A stretch of DNA of 64,000 nt from Athripsodes cinereus (GCA_947579605.1 OX388313.1:27345214-27409213); one strand, 5' to 3'. Shown: positions 21,150 to 32,844, numbered from the stretch's first letter. Translations and numbers: made by a program. The notes: generated from the letters alone by a model not told the origin.

Positions 21150-21815
21150 GGCCGTAGACAAACCGTACTTAGCGATCGACTACTGGCGAACTTTTCGACA
21201 ATCTACCTACATGTAGGTACCATGTAATTATGCGTTATTTTTATTTATTTATTTATTTAATTTTATAAAGTTATAATTATACCTTAAAAATAACTTATAA
21301 CAAACATAAATTTTAGTCTAACTTACTTACTAAACTTACAACAATACACTCGCTCAGTCGCCTTCCATTCCCAACATTCATACATTACATTCATACAGGG
21401 TGTCACGATACCCAATCATCAAAATTATTTTTTTCTAACAAAAATTTTATGCACCCACCACGAAAGGTCGGTACATTCGGCGCAGATCTTATATGTGACG
21501 GCAAATCGTTGAAGAGTCTGAAGCCTCTGTAGAAGAGACTTCTCTCTGTACTCGCACGTCTCGGCACCTTTATTCTGAACAAGTCACGCCCTCTCGTGGG
21601 GTATTCATGTATTTCAAAATTATATCTAACACTATTCAACAGGTATCGTGGCACCATTTTATTTTTAATCTTATAAATTAGGACAAAAACATTCAAGCAT
21701 AACATCCTTCTAACATTTAAAAATTTTAATCTTGACAACATATTGTTGCAGTTATAGTCGAAAATTCGTTTGTAGTCGATCGACAAGTGCGTGTTTGTTT
21801 AGGAGGTCTGACTCT
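21150..21815. mobile_element. MITE family M1, split by a LINE
   Basis: Left part 21150-21239 (GGGGCCGTAGACAAACCGTA ... AATTATGCGTTATT) and right part 21742-21815 (TTGTTGCAGTTATAGTCGAA ... GCGTGTTTGTTTAGG) join to match the copy at 7297-7454, read in reverse. The break falls at GCGTTATT/GTTGC. Confidence 0.75.
21240..21741 (-). pseudogene. CR1/Jockey-like LINE end inserted in an M1 MITE
   Basis: The minus frame reads LKFLNVRRMLCLNVFVLIYK, then KNKMVPRYLLNSV, EYPTRGRDLFRI, ERSLFYRGFRLFNDLPSHIR and FLLEKNNFDDWVS, stop at 21403. 'L..R.....V..IYK.....P.YL' followed by 'F.RG..L.NDLP' is the thumb and C-terminal region of CR1/Jockey-type reverse transcriptases. A 3' UTR and an (AAATA)n tail follow, down to 21240. 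The first ~15 codons of the open frame (21786-21742) are MITE sequence read through, so the frame is a chimera and not a gene. Confidence 0.8.
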
Positions 21816-21829
21816 TACACTTAGAGGAT

Positions 21830-22120
21830 GCAGAATGGACAGGACAAAAACTTACATGAACTTGAATTAAAAAATAATAGCGAAATGAGATATTTTTAAA
21901 TAACAATAACTTTATTTCTCGGATATTGCAGGAGTCTAAGGACTCCAATTTATCCGTTTAGGTGACGATTTATTAATATTTTAGTTCTCTCCAGTTTAAT
22001 ACCACTATGCCAGTGTTGGCATCCCCGATCCTACCACGTCAGTGGGTATTTTATTGTTTTATTTAATTTATAAATAAAACAATAGATTTTTTTTTTAAAA
22101 AAGAATTATATTATTTATTT
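21830..22120. other. AT-rich DNA, nothing recognised
   Basis: No supported feature. Confidence 0.45.
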
Positions 22121-22123
22121 TAA

Positions 22124-22218
22124 ATGAGCCGGGTAGCGCAGGGCCGCAAAGCCTATGTCCAGAGTGATCGCCAACGTCAGGGGGACCTGAAAGTGTACTC
22201 GCAGAAGAAGAAGAAAAA
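22124..22218 (+). mobile_element. RTE-like LINE 3' tip
   Basis: GAGTGATCGCCAACGTCAGG, then GGGACCTGAAAGTG and GAAGAAGAAGAAA. It matches the last codons and tail of the element ending at 28185 (AGAGTGATCGCCAACGTCGG). Confidence 0.75.
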
Positions 22219-22219
22219 T

Positions 22220-22885
22220 GGAATTTATTTAAAACTTTGCAGGTATTTTAATCCATCACACTTTTCAATACATATTTCATGTAACATACAAAGTTCCATG
22301 TATAGTTTCCTGATATCTTTTCAACCTGAATATCTCATAGAATAATCTATTTGATATTCCAGCCTCATCCCAAGCTTCATCGAGTTTTATTCTTACGAGA
22401 ATTACTTTGCAGCTTTACCTGGTGCAATTTCTTAGAAGTATTATAGATACCTACTTATAAGGTATTCTCCACATAAATGTTTATTTTATTCTACAATTTC
22501 ATTATTTTGAGTATTCCGGAAAATGTCGTTTTATCAAGATGTGCCAATTTTTTCCGTATCGTGTCCTATTTCACATATTATGAAAAACTATATTTGAAAT
22601 TGTTGGTTACGCGAGATTGTCTGAACGATAAGCCCGCGTTTTGACGTTATTCAGATCTCTTTTGTTTGTTTGTTTCTAAACTCCTTTTGTTTGTGTTTAT
22701 TATTACTGTAAAATAAATATTTTTTGTAAACACACAAATGGTGCTTATAAGGTTTTGGTTATGCGGAGAGGACGAACAATGAAAAATTGATTTGGAAACT
22801 TAATACTTTACTTATTTACAGAGCTAAGTGATAAGGTGCTCAGAAATATGACCATGGTCAAATCGTATCCATCAGATCGTAAATG
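22220..22885. other. AT-rich DNA, nothing recognised
   Basis: No supported feature. Confidence 0.5.
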
Positions 22886-22887
22886 AC

Positions 22888-23082
22888 GACCAGCTTGGGT
22901 TAATTGGATGAAATCGTGCATTTACGATAAACACGCACTTTCTGTATTGATAGTATTTGTTGTGATTGTGTTTCTATGTAAAATTGCATGCAATCAATGT
23001 GCAGTAAAGAATGAATGAATGAAATAAATGAAACAATGGACATGCACTGAGCACTTTGAACTGCAATTCTCGGTGCGTAAAG
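22888..23082 (+). mobile_element. CR1-like LINE 3' tail
   Basis: TTGGGTTAATTGGATGAAAT, ACGATAAACACGCAC, GTGCAGTAAAGAATGAATGA and an AAATGA tail. Just after it, 23045-23080 resembles a minus-strand piece of the same family's ORF (RIAVQSAQC, compare SFAVQGARC at 27300), so a second inverted fragment may abut it. Confidence 0.6.
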
Positions 23083-23084
23083 AA

Positions 23085-26000
23085 ATTTATTTATGTTATG
23101 GGTAAATAAGAGTGTGTTAGGCAGGTGTGTTTTCATCTAGTCGGTATATTAAATGCAAAACCTGTCTGTCTCAAAGCAATACAACAATATTATATTATAA
23201 ATGAAACTCTGGCCGCTGACTTAAATGGGTTAATACTCGTAGTCAAAATTGCTACTATTACACTACTTACTACTAGCCATTATTTCATGTTTCAACGTAA
23301 TATGAAACAATATATTTTAATAGAAGAGTTTCCTCGAAGTTCTTAAGGATCAGGAGAACATGAAATGGAATTATTATAATTTACTTAGTTATTATTAATT
23401 TTACAAAGGAAATGTGTATTAAATAAATGAATCTCATCATTCATTTCTCATAATCAAATTACAAGAGCTCACACTCTTGCCATCATCCTTCAGAGAGTAA
23501 TTCAGATGTCTTCAAAGTAATAAAACCCACTGTTCCACCTACTTCATTCATTGAAAGCTTTTCTTGTGGGGAAATTGAAGTCGTTGACGTCGTGCTCTTT
23601 GAAAGCAAAGCTTCGAAATGAGTTAGGCCTATGTGCGGTCTTAATTTATTAATGAGGACAATGATTTAACAACATTTAACAATAGTTATTGATCTTTTCA
23701 AGAACATCAGTAGAAAATACACATTTACTTTACTTCTTAAGCAGAAAATGGATTGGTTAATTTCCAATGTCACTATTGTGAACGGTTCCAAATAATTGAT
23801 CCGGTAATTCTAAAAATTCTGTCCTTCTCGTGATATAATTATTACGCCTAGAATTACGATTCTTTGGTCAGAAGAGAATATTAGATCCAAACGACCCGTT
23901 ACACGCTTCATAAAATTTGCATAATTTATCAAGCAATTAATTAAGCAAACGTGTCAAACATAAATACATATTCTTGATTTATGATTTGTTATAATCTAGA
24001 CGCGTCCATCTTTGAGAAAAAGAATGACATATAGTTTTTGGTCAATAAGTTCAAGATGATCCAAAAAAAATTGCATACACATATGCCGTAACATTATGGC
24101 TTTTACGTTTGGCGTTAATATGTGTACAGTTTTTCAATCTCACCCACTATAATTTTTGTCCCACCATGTTTTTGAATAAAGCGTCAAACTACAACAAAAC
24201 GCCATGTTAAAATCCCTAAGCTTATTGGTTTTAATCATTATTTTTAACTTCGAATATATAATAGAAACTAAAAAGTATTTATATATTTAACTTTTTTTCA
24301 TACACCCAGGCCTGCAATAAGTTGCGTTTCAAAAATTATTGAGATAGTGCCGACTCACAATGACCATTTCCGGTGAAGAATGAAAAGTCATGTCCGGTTG
24401 ATCATATTTAATGTGTAGGCAACCATCCTTTCTATCGAATGATAATTGCCAACATTAATTATAAACTATAATAATGTTTATTGGTGTATAGTACAAACTA
24501 GTGTTTTTTTGCCATTGGTTATGAATCTAATGCTTTCGGGAGTCCTGTAGAAGGAATTATATATGTATCGTTGCATACCTTATAAAAGGATCTTTTTATT
24601 GCTCAATACCTTACAAATATGCTTTCCTAACAGTCGGGCATGAAAGAAAATATTATTATTTTTTTATTTTACTTTTTGAAGTTAAATATAAACATAGCTA
24701 TAAATATATACGTACACAAAATTTTAGGAAATAACTTAATTCAATAAATAATAACTAATCTCCCCAAGCAGTAAAGAAAGCTTACTGGTTAAGAGGGCTC
24801 TACACCCCTTCTTTGTGATTTCATGCAAACGAATTAGCAAAATTACAACCATTTTATTTTTTAAATATTTTAAATTCTGGATCACATGTATATTATTTTT
24901 TATATTAATATAATATTTTGAACATTTAGAAATGCGAATTTATCATTTTAGTTTAATTTTGCTGCGAGGAATATAGTGAAAATAATTTTTGAAGATTACC
25001 GTCGCAAAGATGATACGTTGAGTGGTGCTATTTTAAATAAATTATCCTTAATAATACAAGAATGTTAATAAAAATTTAAAACCAAGATTAATCTTAAAAT
25101 ATCATGAATTTTATAATACACCTTGAGTTATTTATTTACAACCCTTGGATTTTCTTAATTATTATGACAAACTACATACACATCAAAAATAAATTTCATT
25201 ATCAAAAAATTATAGAAAATGTTTATAATTCAACCATTTTTTTTATTTTTATAATAAAATGGTATGTTGTTTACCATGCATACTACATATATAACGTTAT
25301 TATGTGCAATAATCAAGAATATAGCGAGTTTCACAAATTTTCAGATTCAGAAGGCCCACAGCGTGCCTAGTAGCCGGACGTGAGACCGCACTCGCTCTGT
25401 TTTTGAATAAGGAAATAAAAAAATTCAATTTATAGAATAAATACAACTTAAATTTTATTTATATGTGATAACATACTATTTTTTTATACCCATGAATATT
25501 TTTGCATATAAAGTTTTGTCTTATATTTATTAATAAAGCTATTTCATTAATTATTTGAATAATTTTCTCTGCGCCTACTAAAAATTGTTGCCTGAAACCA
25601 CTAGAGCTAAATCTAATTTGTACCTTAGGTAAGAACGGCTGTTAAGAGAACAACACATTTTAGTGCAGTATAATTGTATGCTTATTACTATATTCTTAAG
25701 GTCTACAATAAAACAAAAAGGAACTAAGTAGAACATGGTACTTACTCCAGGTAATAATAAATCCTATTTAAATTTTAGTTTAAGATTACTATATTATAAT
25801 ATATCTCGCTAGATTCTAGCACGTAACGTTTCCATAGTGTATTACTATTAAAAAAACATTGTTCAAACTACATTCGTAAAAAATTGCTTAAAATTTAAAT
25901 ACATTTACTTGACAACCTAATACTTAATTTTATGGTTTTTAGATATTTTTTTTATTTCTTTCTTAAAATATGTATTTGGAGGAACTATCTTGTAATTTAG

Positions 26001-26825
26001 CTGGTGAATATTGAATTTTTTAATGGCAGAGTGAAGAAATCCAAATCTTTTCGGTTTGTTCGAAAAATGGTCGTTCTTAGGTGATTGTTTTGTCTCGTAT
26101 TATGAGTGTGTACCTACGTCATTATTTGTTGTAAAATAAAAAAAAAATATGTACCTAATATCTTATGAGTAGGTACCTATATTTAAAAAAAAATCTATAG
26201 GTAGGTATATAGAAACATATAAATGTACATTTTATGACAGATTTTTTTCTGACAAGAAAAATTATTGTTTGTGAAAAATAATTCCAATTTAGGACATGTG
26301 TTGTTATTAGCCGACTCAGCATTTTTCTTTCAACATCCCAAGTAGCTTTAGTTTCAATCTTATTTCTTGCATCCAGTAACAACATCTATATCAGGTAATC
26401 GGTCATTTGGCTAAAAATGCTAGAATATTTGTATTAAGTCAAAATTGATGGCAAATTTTGAGTATTTTATTGATTAATTAAGTTTTTCCTATTAAATTAT
26501 TAAAATTATACCTACTTTCTGTAAAATATTTTATGATTAAGATTACATTATTCAGTAAACTCTATATCATTAAAATTTTAGTATACAGTAAACGATAAGC
26601 ATATTTACTCTTGACAACGACCCTGTGTGTTGTTTACTTCAAAGTTGTTTTTATTCTGTGAGGGCATTGACCACACTGTCCTTGTTTTGCACTTGTTTCT
26701 ACATTCGTATCTCAATATGGCTTACGGACGGGCGCTGTTTTGTCTATTTTGTTTATTAGGCTATTTTTGTAATGATTTGAAGTGAGGATATAATATTTTA
26801 TTTTATCTTGAAGGCCCCAAAAATT
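23085..26825. other. 3.7 kb AT-rich DNA with no supported feature
   Basis: Frames such as 23125-23346, 25104-25370 and 26155-26385 show no motif, splice context or family resemblance. This is the longest stretch without a recognisable repeat, so it may be unique DNA. Confidence 0.5.
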
Positions 26826-26829
26826 TTGC

Positions 26830-27384
26830 ATTTATTTATTTATTCATTCTTTACTGTACATTGATAAAAAACAATTAAGTACATAAAAGGTATTCATTCA
26901 AATTAAATACAATCAATATACAGAGGGCGAGTTTATCGCTAAGGCGCGATCTCTTCCAACTAACCCAAAAGTATTAACTTAAAAAAAAAACATAAGACAA
27001 AAATAAAATCAATAATCCAAAGGATTTTGGAAAAAAAAGAGAAAAAAAAATACAGTCACAAAGTGAACATATATACAAAACATACATACATACACACATA
27101 TATATAAAAAGGGAGAGACTGCAAAAAAAAGATACAAATATACATGCATAAAGGGAAAGGAAAAGGGGGAAAAAGGGGGGGGGGGTTAGGAGTGATGGGT
27201 TTCAGATTTCAGAGGCTGTGTTTGTGGAAATCATTTTCTCCTTAACGGCTCGCTTTAAAGACGTCAGACTTTGAGTCAGCCTAAATTTTGAAGGGAGATT
27301 ATTCCAGCAACGAGCACCCTGAACTGCAAAAGATTTTGAGATGAAAGTTGTACCATGAGCCGGGATTGACAGATTGTTTTTCAT
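26830..27384 (-). pseudogene. CR1-like LINE: ORF2 C-terminus, low-complexity 3' UTR and tail
   Basis: The minus frame (27384-27202) reads HGTTFISKSFAVQGARCWNN, LPSKFRLTQSLTSLKRAVKE and a stop. 'F.VQGARCWN.LP....... S..SLK..VK' is the C-terminal signature of CR1/L2-type reverse transcriptases. Downstream come a purine-rich stretch on the plus strand with a run of a dozen Gs (27174-27185), then the tail block (GGTTAGTTGGAAGAGATCGC, GCGATAAACTCGCCCTCTGT, TACAGTAAAGAATG, AATAAATAAATAAA) on the minus strand. This copy links the ORF to the tail family seen at 13608, 18955, 22888, 29225 and 32845. The 5' end is truncated near 27384. Confidence 0.85.
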
Positions 27385-27429
27385 GATAAACTTAACTGCA
27401 TTTTTTTATTGTTTGAATATTTAGTCGCG

Positions 27430-27745
27430 GAATCATACAAATTGGCTCAAAACCACAGGGTTGGCAAATATTGCTGTAAGGCGTGGTACGGACTTTGCAT
27501 GTGTTATGACAATAGTGTTCAATTTGCTTCCATATATATATATTTCTGTACTACCGCGACATCTTCCACAAGTTGGGATATTCTGTGGACTTATTGCATG
27601 TGATGAACATGCAACCTTTTTAGGATCAATCATCGCCCTCAGCGCTCTTCTCGGGAGCACATGGCAGGTACTAGCCTCCTCCATTCATAGCGACTCTGCG
27701 CCAATTGCGTCACCTCTTGCCACGACATTCTCAGCGCTCTGATAT
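27430..27745. other. Unassigned open frames, possibly a LINE fragment
   Basis: Overlapping frames of 80-93 codons run in both directions. The minus frame has ACSSHAISPQNIPTCGRCRG, which could be a degraded retroelement C-terminus, but I cannot name it. No host-gene signals are present. Confidence 0.25.
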
Positions 27746-27764
27746 CGTTGTTATAGGAACGGTG

Positions 27765-28190
27765 TATTATGAATTAGGGATCGTGTCTCTTGGACTTAAG
27801 GTTAACACAATAAACCGGTTGGAGGCATTCGAGATGTGGATTCATCGAAGAATATTTCGAATACCGTGGACAGACTTGGTGCCCAATACAGAAGTCCTAC
27901 TCAAAGCACATGCAAATAGCGAGCTCCCGACAAATATCAAGGTTCATAAAGTCTCATATTTGAGCCACATGCTGCGAGGCGATAAATATCGATTTCTGCA
28001 GTTGATAAAAGAAGGCAAGATTGAGGGACGTCGTGGAGTAGGAAGGAGGCAGATGTCGTGGCTGCGGAATATACGGCAATGGACCGGAACAGCACGGATG
28101 GGAGAACTGTTCCGCACAGCACGAGACAGAGAGGCATTCTCCAGAGTGATCGCCAACGTCGGAGGGACCTGATACGACACTGATAGAAGA
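27765..28190 (+). pseudogene. RTE-like LINE, best-preserved C-terminal domain
   Basis: The frame reads LKVNTINRLEAFEMWIHRRI, FRIPWTDLVPNTEVLLKA, VSYLSHMLRGDKYRFLQLI, EGKIEGRRGVGRRQMSWLRN and ELFRTARDREAFSRVIANV, then GGT and a stop at 28170. This order (NRLEAFEMW, RIPWTD, LGH/LSH-ML, GKIEGRRGxGRR, WLRN) is the standard RTE C-terminal region after the RT domain. The catalytic RT motifs are missing through 5' truncation. The tail is GATAGAAGAAGAAG. The frame is open for 130+ codons, so the copy is fairly young. Confidence 0.85.
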
Positions 28191-28194
28191 AGAA

Positions 28195-28725
28195 GTCTCT
28201 TGTATCACGGGGATACATAAACAAAAAACATTTATTCTTGGTGGATTTACAGAAATAAAAAAAAAATTATCGGTCAAATTGTAAAGTTCTTCAAACCGAA
28301 AGCTCTTTTGCAAAGAGCTAATTACCTCAATAAGCCTACAACATCTGTCTGTGAGGCTTCCTATTATCGGATTTAGTGGTGATTGATTGGTAGAAGAAAG
28401 AAATGAAAAAAGCGTCCAGTCACCACTGAAATACCCTCATCAATAACGATCGAAAACATCACTAAATAAATAATATTATAAAAATAAAGAAATAAAAAAA
28501 TCAAATTGTTTTCGAGTTGTGAAAGAAGGAAGGGTAGCGATATATTTTGTCCATTAATTTTCTCTTGTAGAAATAAAATTGTAACAGTTTTATTATAACC
28601 TAATAAACGTAATTACTACTCAACTTAGATTTTATTAATTTCATTTCGATTGGATATATATATATTTGTATACATATATGGACCTCAAGGGTGCCGTATA
28701 TCGCGTCTATCACCCGTCTATTAGC
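28195..28725. other. AT-rich DNA, no gene seen
   Basis: No supported feature. Confidence 0.5.
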
Positions 28726-28727
28726 CG

Positions 28728-28840
28728 TGGAATACTCGGCGATGAATTGGTTTTCCATTCTTTTCCGTAAGGATATAGTATATTAGTTATCTCTTGACTA
28801 CACCGTTGATAAGCCGTGATGCTATAGATAGAGAGACCGA
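28728..28840 (+). repeat. Repeat family 1, internally deleted
   Basis: Head block CCGTGGAATACTCGG ... TTCTTTTCCGTAAGG and the 3' block AAGCCGTGATGCTATAGATA are joined with about 130 bases missing. Confidence 0.55.
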
Positions 28841-28844
28841 ATTT

Positions 28845-29165
28845 TCTGCTTCCCATATCTATAACAAGCTTCGTGATAAGTTAAAATGGGTTTAATTATA
28901 TTCATAAAAAAATATTCATTTCACTCAACATTAATCAAATAATATTGTGAATTGTCCTCTCAACCATAAATAATAAGCATTACAGATTTGATAAATCTTT
29001 GAACACCAACAGCTGTTTCAGTAAATCAACTGAAAATTTCAGTAAAAACTATTTCAGATGAATGGAGATTTATCTGTTTTTATTGAAGAAATAATTTCAC
29101 ATTTTTTTGCCTTCCTGTTAAAAGTTTTAGATATCTATCTATACATTAAATACCTTAAATTCTTA
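28845..29165. other. AT-rich DNA, nothing recognised
   Basis: No supported feature. Confidence 0.5.
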
Positions 29166-29169
29166 GAAT

Positions 29170-29282
29170 GAATGAAGCGATCGACTGCCCGATGGTAGAG
29201 TCTCGGACTCTCGATCGAGAAATTCGTGTTAGTTGGAAGATATCGCAATTTAACAATAAACTCATCCTATGGTCAAAAAAAC
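29170..29282 (+). repeat. tRNA-like head joined to a CR1-like LINE tail
   Basis: CCGATGGTAGAGTCTCGGAC resembles the A-box region of the local tRNA-SINE. After about 30 bases it runs into GTTAGTTGGAAGATATCGCA and AATAAACTC, the start of the CR1 tail block. It may be a SINE with a LINE-derived tail, or two abutting fragments. Confidence 0.4.
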
Positions 29283-29499
29283 TGTTATTTTTATAATGCT
29301 TTGTTATGATTGATATTTGGACCAGTAAAAATACTTTACCACGAGAACAAAAAAATCTATTTAGAACTTTTAAAATGAAGACTTCGTGCAATCGTGGCCA
29401 AAACCATCAGAGAGTGAGTCAGGAACAAAAATATGTGAAATTGAGGATATTGTTCGCTGGAGCAGAAAGAGAAGACGGTTCTGGAGGAATAATATGGAT

Positions 29500-29845
29500 C
29501 TATGTGCTGTCTGGGGCCAGATTTTGTTGTTTTTTGTATATTTTCATTTTTGTGTTTTATAATTGAATTGTTGTCCTATATATACTTATAAATAAATAAA
29601 TAAATAAATATGTGAAGCGACAGAATAGCCTATATCGTTGCAAACGAGGCACTACTAGGTCAAAAATTGCCAGGAAGGCCATCTTAAAGATGGAAGGGTA
29701 GCTGATCTTCAGCGTCGTAAGAGGAGGCAAATTCCGAGCAAACACATCAATGATAGAGGTATTACAAGCAGAAGAAGAAGTAAAAAATGAAATAAATAAA
29801 TAAATCCCGGACTCAATTCCAGTGAGGGTTTTTCGTATGTATTTG
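29500..29845 (+). repeat. LINE tails and SINE-like fragment
   Basis: A tail TATAAATAAATAAATAAATA ends near 29611. A second, AAATGAAATAAATAAATAAA, ends near 29803 and is followed by a B-box-like GGACTCAATTCC. GAAGAAGAAG at 29771 marks an RTE-type end. Confidence 0.4.
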
Positions 29846-29849
29846 GTAT

Positions 29850-30072
29850 ATTTCGAATACAGCAGACCAAATGCTAGTAATAAACATGCAAGTAAGCCTA
29901 TCCGTGCCAATTACAGTTGTCACAGAGATTAAAGATAAATCATCGCAGAATTGAAGATTTTAAATGTCTTAAAACGTGATCTTTACAAATAACTGCCTTT
30001 TACAGAACTATCGAAACTTATGTGCGAGGCTAATTTTATATCGGGGACTCCGCATAATAGATTATCTACAAT
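29850..30072 (-). repeat. Repeat family 1 copy, diverged
   Basis: GCAGACCAAATGCTAGTAAT, AACATGCAAG, TTTTACAGAACTATCGAAAC and GGGGACTCCGC keep the family order. Confidence 0.5.
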
Positions 30073-30182
30073 ACTTTAATTTGTTGGTTAATACCAATAA
30101 ATTTAGGACGAAATTGATTATTTAAAATTATGGATAACAAAAATACCATTTATTTTAGATGTCAAATTTCTACTACTATTAT

Positions 30183-30428
30183 TATACCATCACGGGATAT
30201 GTCACAAGTGGGGTGCCAGCAAACCAGCTGAATGTAATAAATATGCAAGCTGTCTTCTCTGTGCCAGCAAGAAATTAAGACATTCAGGATAGGTGGCAAA
30301 CCGCATCGCTGAATTTGAGATGTAAAATGTCTTTATTTTTTTTCTAATACCTGCCTTTTACAGGACACTCGAAAACTTACGGATAAGAGTGAGAGACCAA
30401 TTCTATACCGGGTGCTCCACGGCTTTAT
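30183..30428 (-). repeat. Repeat family 1, near-complete copy
   Basis: Runs from ACCATCACGGGATATGTCAC through GACATTCAGGATAGGTGGCA and CAGGACACTCGAAAACTTAC to ACCGGGTGCTCCACGGC. Confidence 0.8.
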
Positions 30429-30429
30429 A

Positions 30430-30845
30430 AGTATGTCAAATTGTGACAATATAAAAAAAACAAACAATAGCACAAAAGATAATATTTTAGATTAAACATA
30501 AAACCTCATTAGCAGTTCGTTGGCTTCGGGGATATTGAACGTATTAAAAGTTATTAGAAATGTCTAGAAAGATAAAAAAATCTCTACCAGGAAAATTCTT
30601 AATGCGGAAACAAGGTCTTGAATGAATATTTATATCGATAGCTACATTCAGTAAAAATAATTGGCTTATACAACACTACTGTTTCAGATTAGAATAAAAC
30701 ATCTCTGTGCTTCATTTATAATAAGTATTATGTATATTGTAACAATTTTCTTAAGAAGTATAGGTACACGTATATTTCTATATTTAAGCATTATTGTCAC
30801 CTGGTTGGGTATCAAACAATACTATAATATTATTCTGCAACACAA
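30430..30845. other. AT-rich DNA, no gene seen
   Basis: No supported feature. The frame at 30661-30894 runs into repeat DNA and has no motif. Confidence 0.5.
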
Positions 30846-30846
30846 C

Positions 30847-30866
30847 AGGGGCCGTAGACAAACCGA
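30847..30866. mobile_element. M1 MITE, terminal 20 bases only
   Basis: CAGGGGCCGTAGACAAACCG, identical to the M1 end, cut just before the hAT-like element at 30875. Confidence 0.55.
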
Positions 30867-30874
30867 ATCAAAAT

Positions 30875-31190
30875 CAGTGATATGTTACAACTAGATTCGC
30901 AATGTCTTACAAATATTCTCTAAAAATGTGTACCCACCCGTCGAGGTACAATACCTGAGTAATATATATTCATCTCTTTTCTTATGTATATATTCATCTC
31001 TATCTACCGGCCTTTGTCGTCTGTAATAATCCCCATTCTCATATTGTCTATCTCTTGTTATCTACAAACAATTTATATGTGTGTCGCTTTTTTTCAAACT
31101 AAAAATTGCGGCACCAAGGACCGCAAAGAGATTTTATTGATGGTACATGTTTGAGATTCATATTGCAAATCTAGGTATAACATATCACTG
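30875..31190. mobile_element. hAT-like MITE, second and shorter copy
   Basis: Ends CAGTGATATGTTACAACTAG and TAGGTATAACATATCACTG match the 594-bp element at 11453-12046 and share its subterminal blocks (TCTCTAAAAATGTGTACC, ATATTGTCTATCTCTTGTT). The middle is about 280 bp shorter. The flanks ATCAAAAT and ACTAAAAT match at 6 of 8 bases. Confidence 0.75.
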
Positions 31191-31312
31191 ACTAAAATGT
31201 CTTAAAAATGTTGTTTTACAATTAACCGCCTTTGACAGGACACTTGAAAACTTACAGAAAAAGAGGAAGTCATTTTAATTTATAGTTTTCCACCGAGATG
31301 ATGAGCATCTAT
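31191..31312 (-). repeat. Repeat family 1, 5' half
   Basis: GACAGGACACTTGAAAACTT, then ACAGAAAAAGAGG and TTTTCCACCG, truncated on the left by the hAT-like MITE. Confidence 0.5.
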
Positions 31313-31314
31313 AA

Positions 31315-32260
31315 AAAGAACTTTAGATAAAATATTAAAGAATAATAACAAAATGTGTCACAATAATTATATATAGTTCTCTATGAGTTTCTGACGTATG
31401 TTCCAATAAAGATTTCATAACATGGTGAAATTTGACTCATGATTTATTTTATTCTGTTATCCAAAAGGGCATACACTCCTTTTCGAGTTATTTGAACTAA
31501 CAGAGGACAATGAAGACTGCATTTTTCACAGTCTTGAGACGGTCATAATATGACTGTTCAATGAAACCAATACAAATCATGTATATATATTATTCTAAAC
31601 GGGTTTTGACATACTTTTAACTGTCAAAAAAAACTTTCAAAAATTCAAAAAAAAAAACTATTCGAGTGATGAGTGTAAGTTTTGATCTATTTTAAAATAT
31701 TATTTATGTTCAAATTTGAGATCAATCGATAGTACCTATTAATATTCTGGAAGTAAATAATATACGAGGATGCTGATAATGTTCTTTATCTTGTTTTATA
31801 GCTTATTGGAGCAAATTTCTACAGCGTGAAAGCTCTATAAAAATGTTAAATCGTGAATAAAATATTGAATGTGAGGCTTTAACGTGTTCGTTACGTTTTT
31901 TTTGTTCAATATTAGATATCTTCAGAACTGAAAAAAAGGGTTTTATCGCAGAAACTTTGCTTCTAATAACAATGAATATAATCAATAGTCATTGATTATA
32001 TTATGAGAGTCGTACCTACAAGAAAAGTTGTATCGAACCAAGAACACTGATATGGAAAAAACAGCACATTATGGTTTCTACTTGTAATGTTTTTGATACT
32101 AAATCAGATTTCTAAAATTGATTTACTCAAGAATGGAGGCGGATTTTCATTGTATTGACAGTTTAATCAGCGAAAATAAGAACATTATAGTTAAATATTT
32201 GTGAAAATGGATCAATGTAACATTGTTTTTACATCCATATGTAAGGAGTAAAATGAATCA
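31315..32260. other. AT-rich DNA, no gene seen
   Basis: No supported feature. Confidence 0.5.
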
Positions 32261-32262
32261 TT

Positions 32263-32671
32263 TATACTATACTATACTATACCCTCACGCCGTGTCCCAA
32301 GTGGGGTAGGCAGAGAGAACGGAACGCCAAACAGATCTATCTTTACACACTTCCTTCGCTTCCTCCACATTCATACAGTTCCTCATACACGCACGTCGGT
32401 TCCTCTTACTCAACACGCGGCTGTCCTTGAGAATTTGATCCACGTGATCAAGCCACGTGGTTCTCGGACGCCCGCGTTTCCTCACACCCTTTCTTTCAGA
32501 TAAGTATATCCTCTTTGTCATTCTTACCTCGTTCATTCGTTCAACATGCCCAAACCACCGTAGTTTATTCACGCGCATTCTGTCCACAACAGTCTTCTTG
32601 CATCCGCTCATTCTTCTAATATCCTCATTCTTCACTCTATCACGCAGCATTTTACCAACCATTCTTCTCAA
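32263..32671 (-). pseudogene. RTE-like LINE, C-terminal domain with TATAG tail
   Basis: A 128-codon minus frame reads MRRMVGKMLRDRVKNEDIRR, VNKLRWFGHVERMNE, RKRGRPRTTWLDHVDQIL and SVWRSVLSAYPTWDTA, stop. LRWFGHVxRM and GRPRxxWxD are hallmark motifs of the region after the RT domain in RTE-like LINEs. The tail is (TATAG)n at about 32263-32281. The last codons and tail (CTACCCCACTTGGGACACGG, CGTGAGGGTATAG) resemble the 3' end of repeat family 1, which suggests this LINE type mobilised that family. The 5' end is truncated at 32671, so RT catalytic motifs are absent. Confidence 0.85.
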
Positions 32672-32844
32672 CGATCATTTTCTTATAAAAAAAAGGAAAA
32701 CAGAAGATAACTTGTTTGTATGTGGTTTTTAATAATAAATTGGATAATGACAGGTATCAAGAATAGAAATTAAATTGAGGTAGTCAAATGGGAAAGAGAA
32801 TATAAGTGGGGAAACGAAAATGTAAACTTGAATAAAATAAGATA

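Noticed and set aside
23085..26825. Several 60-88 codon frames as small genes
   Set aside because: No conserved motif and AT-rich composition like the surroundings.
27433..27745. Overlapping frames upstream of the RTE fragment as a membrane protein gene
   Set aside because: Open in both directions with no motif, start context or splice sites; kept only as an unassigned stretch.
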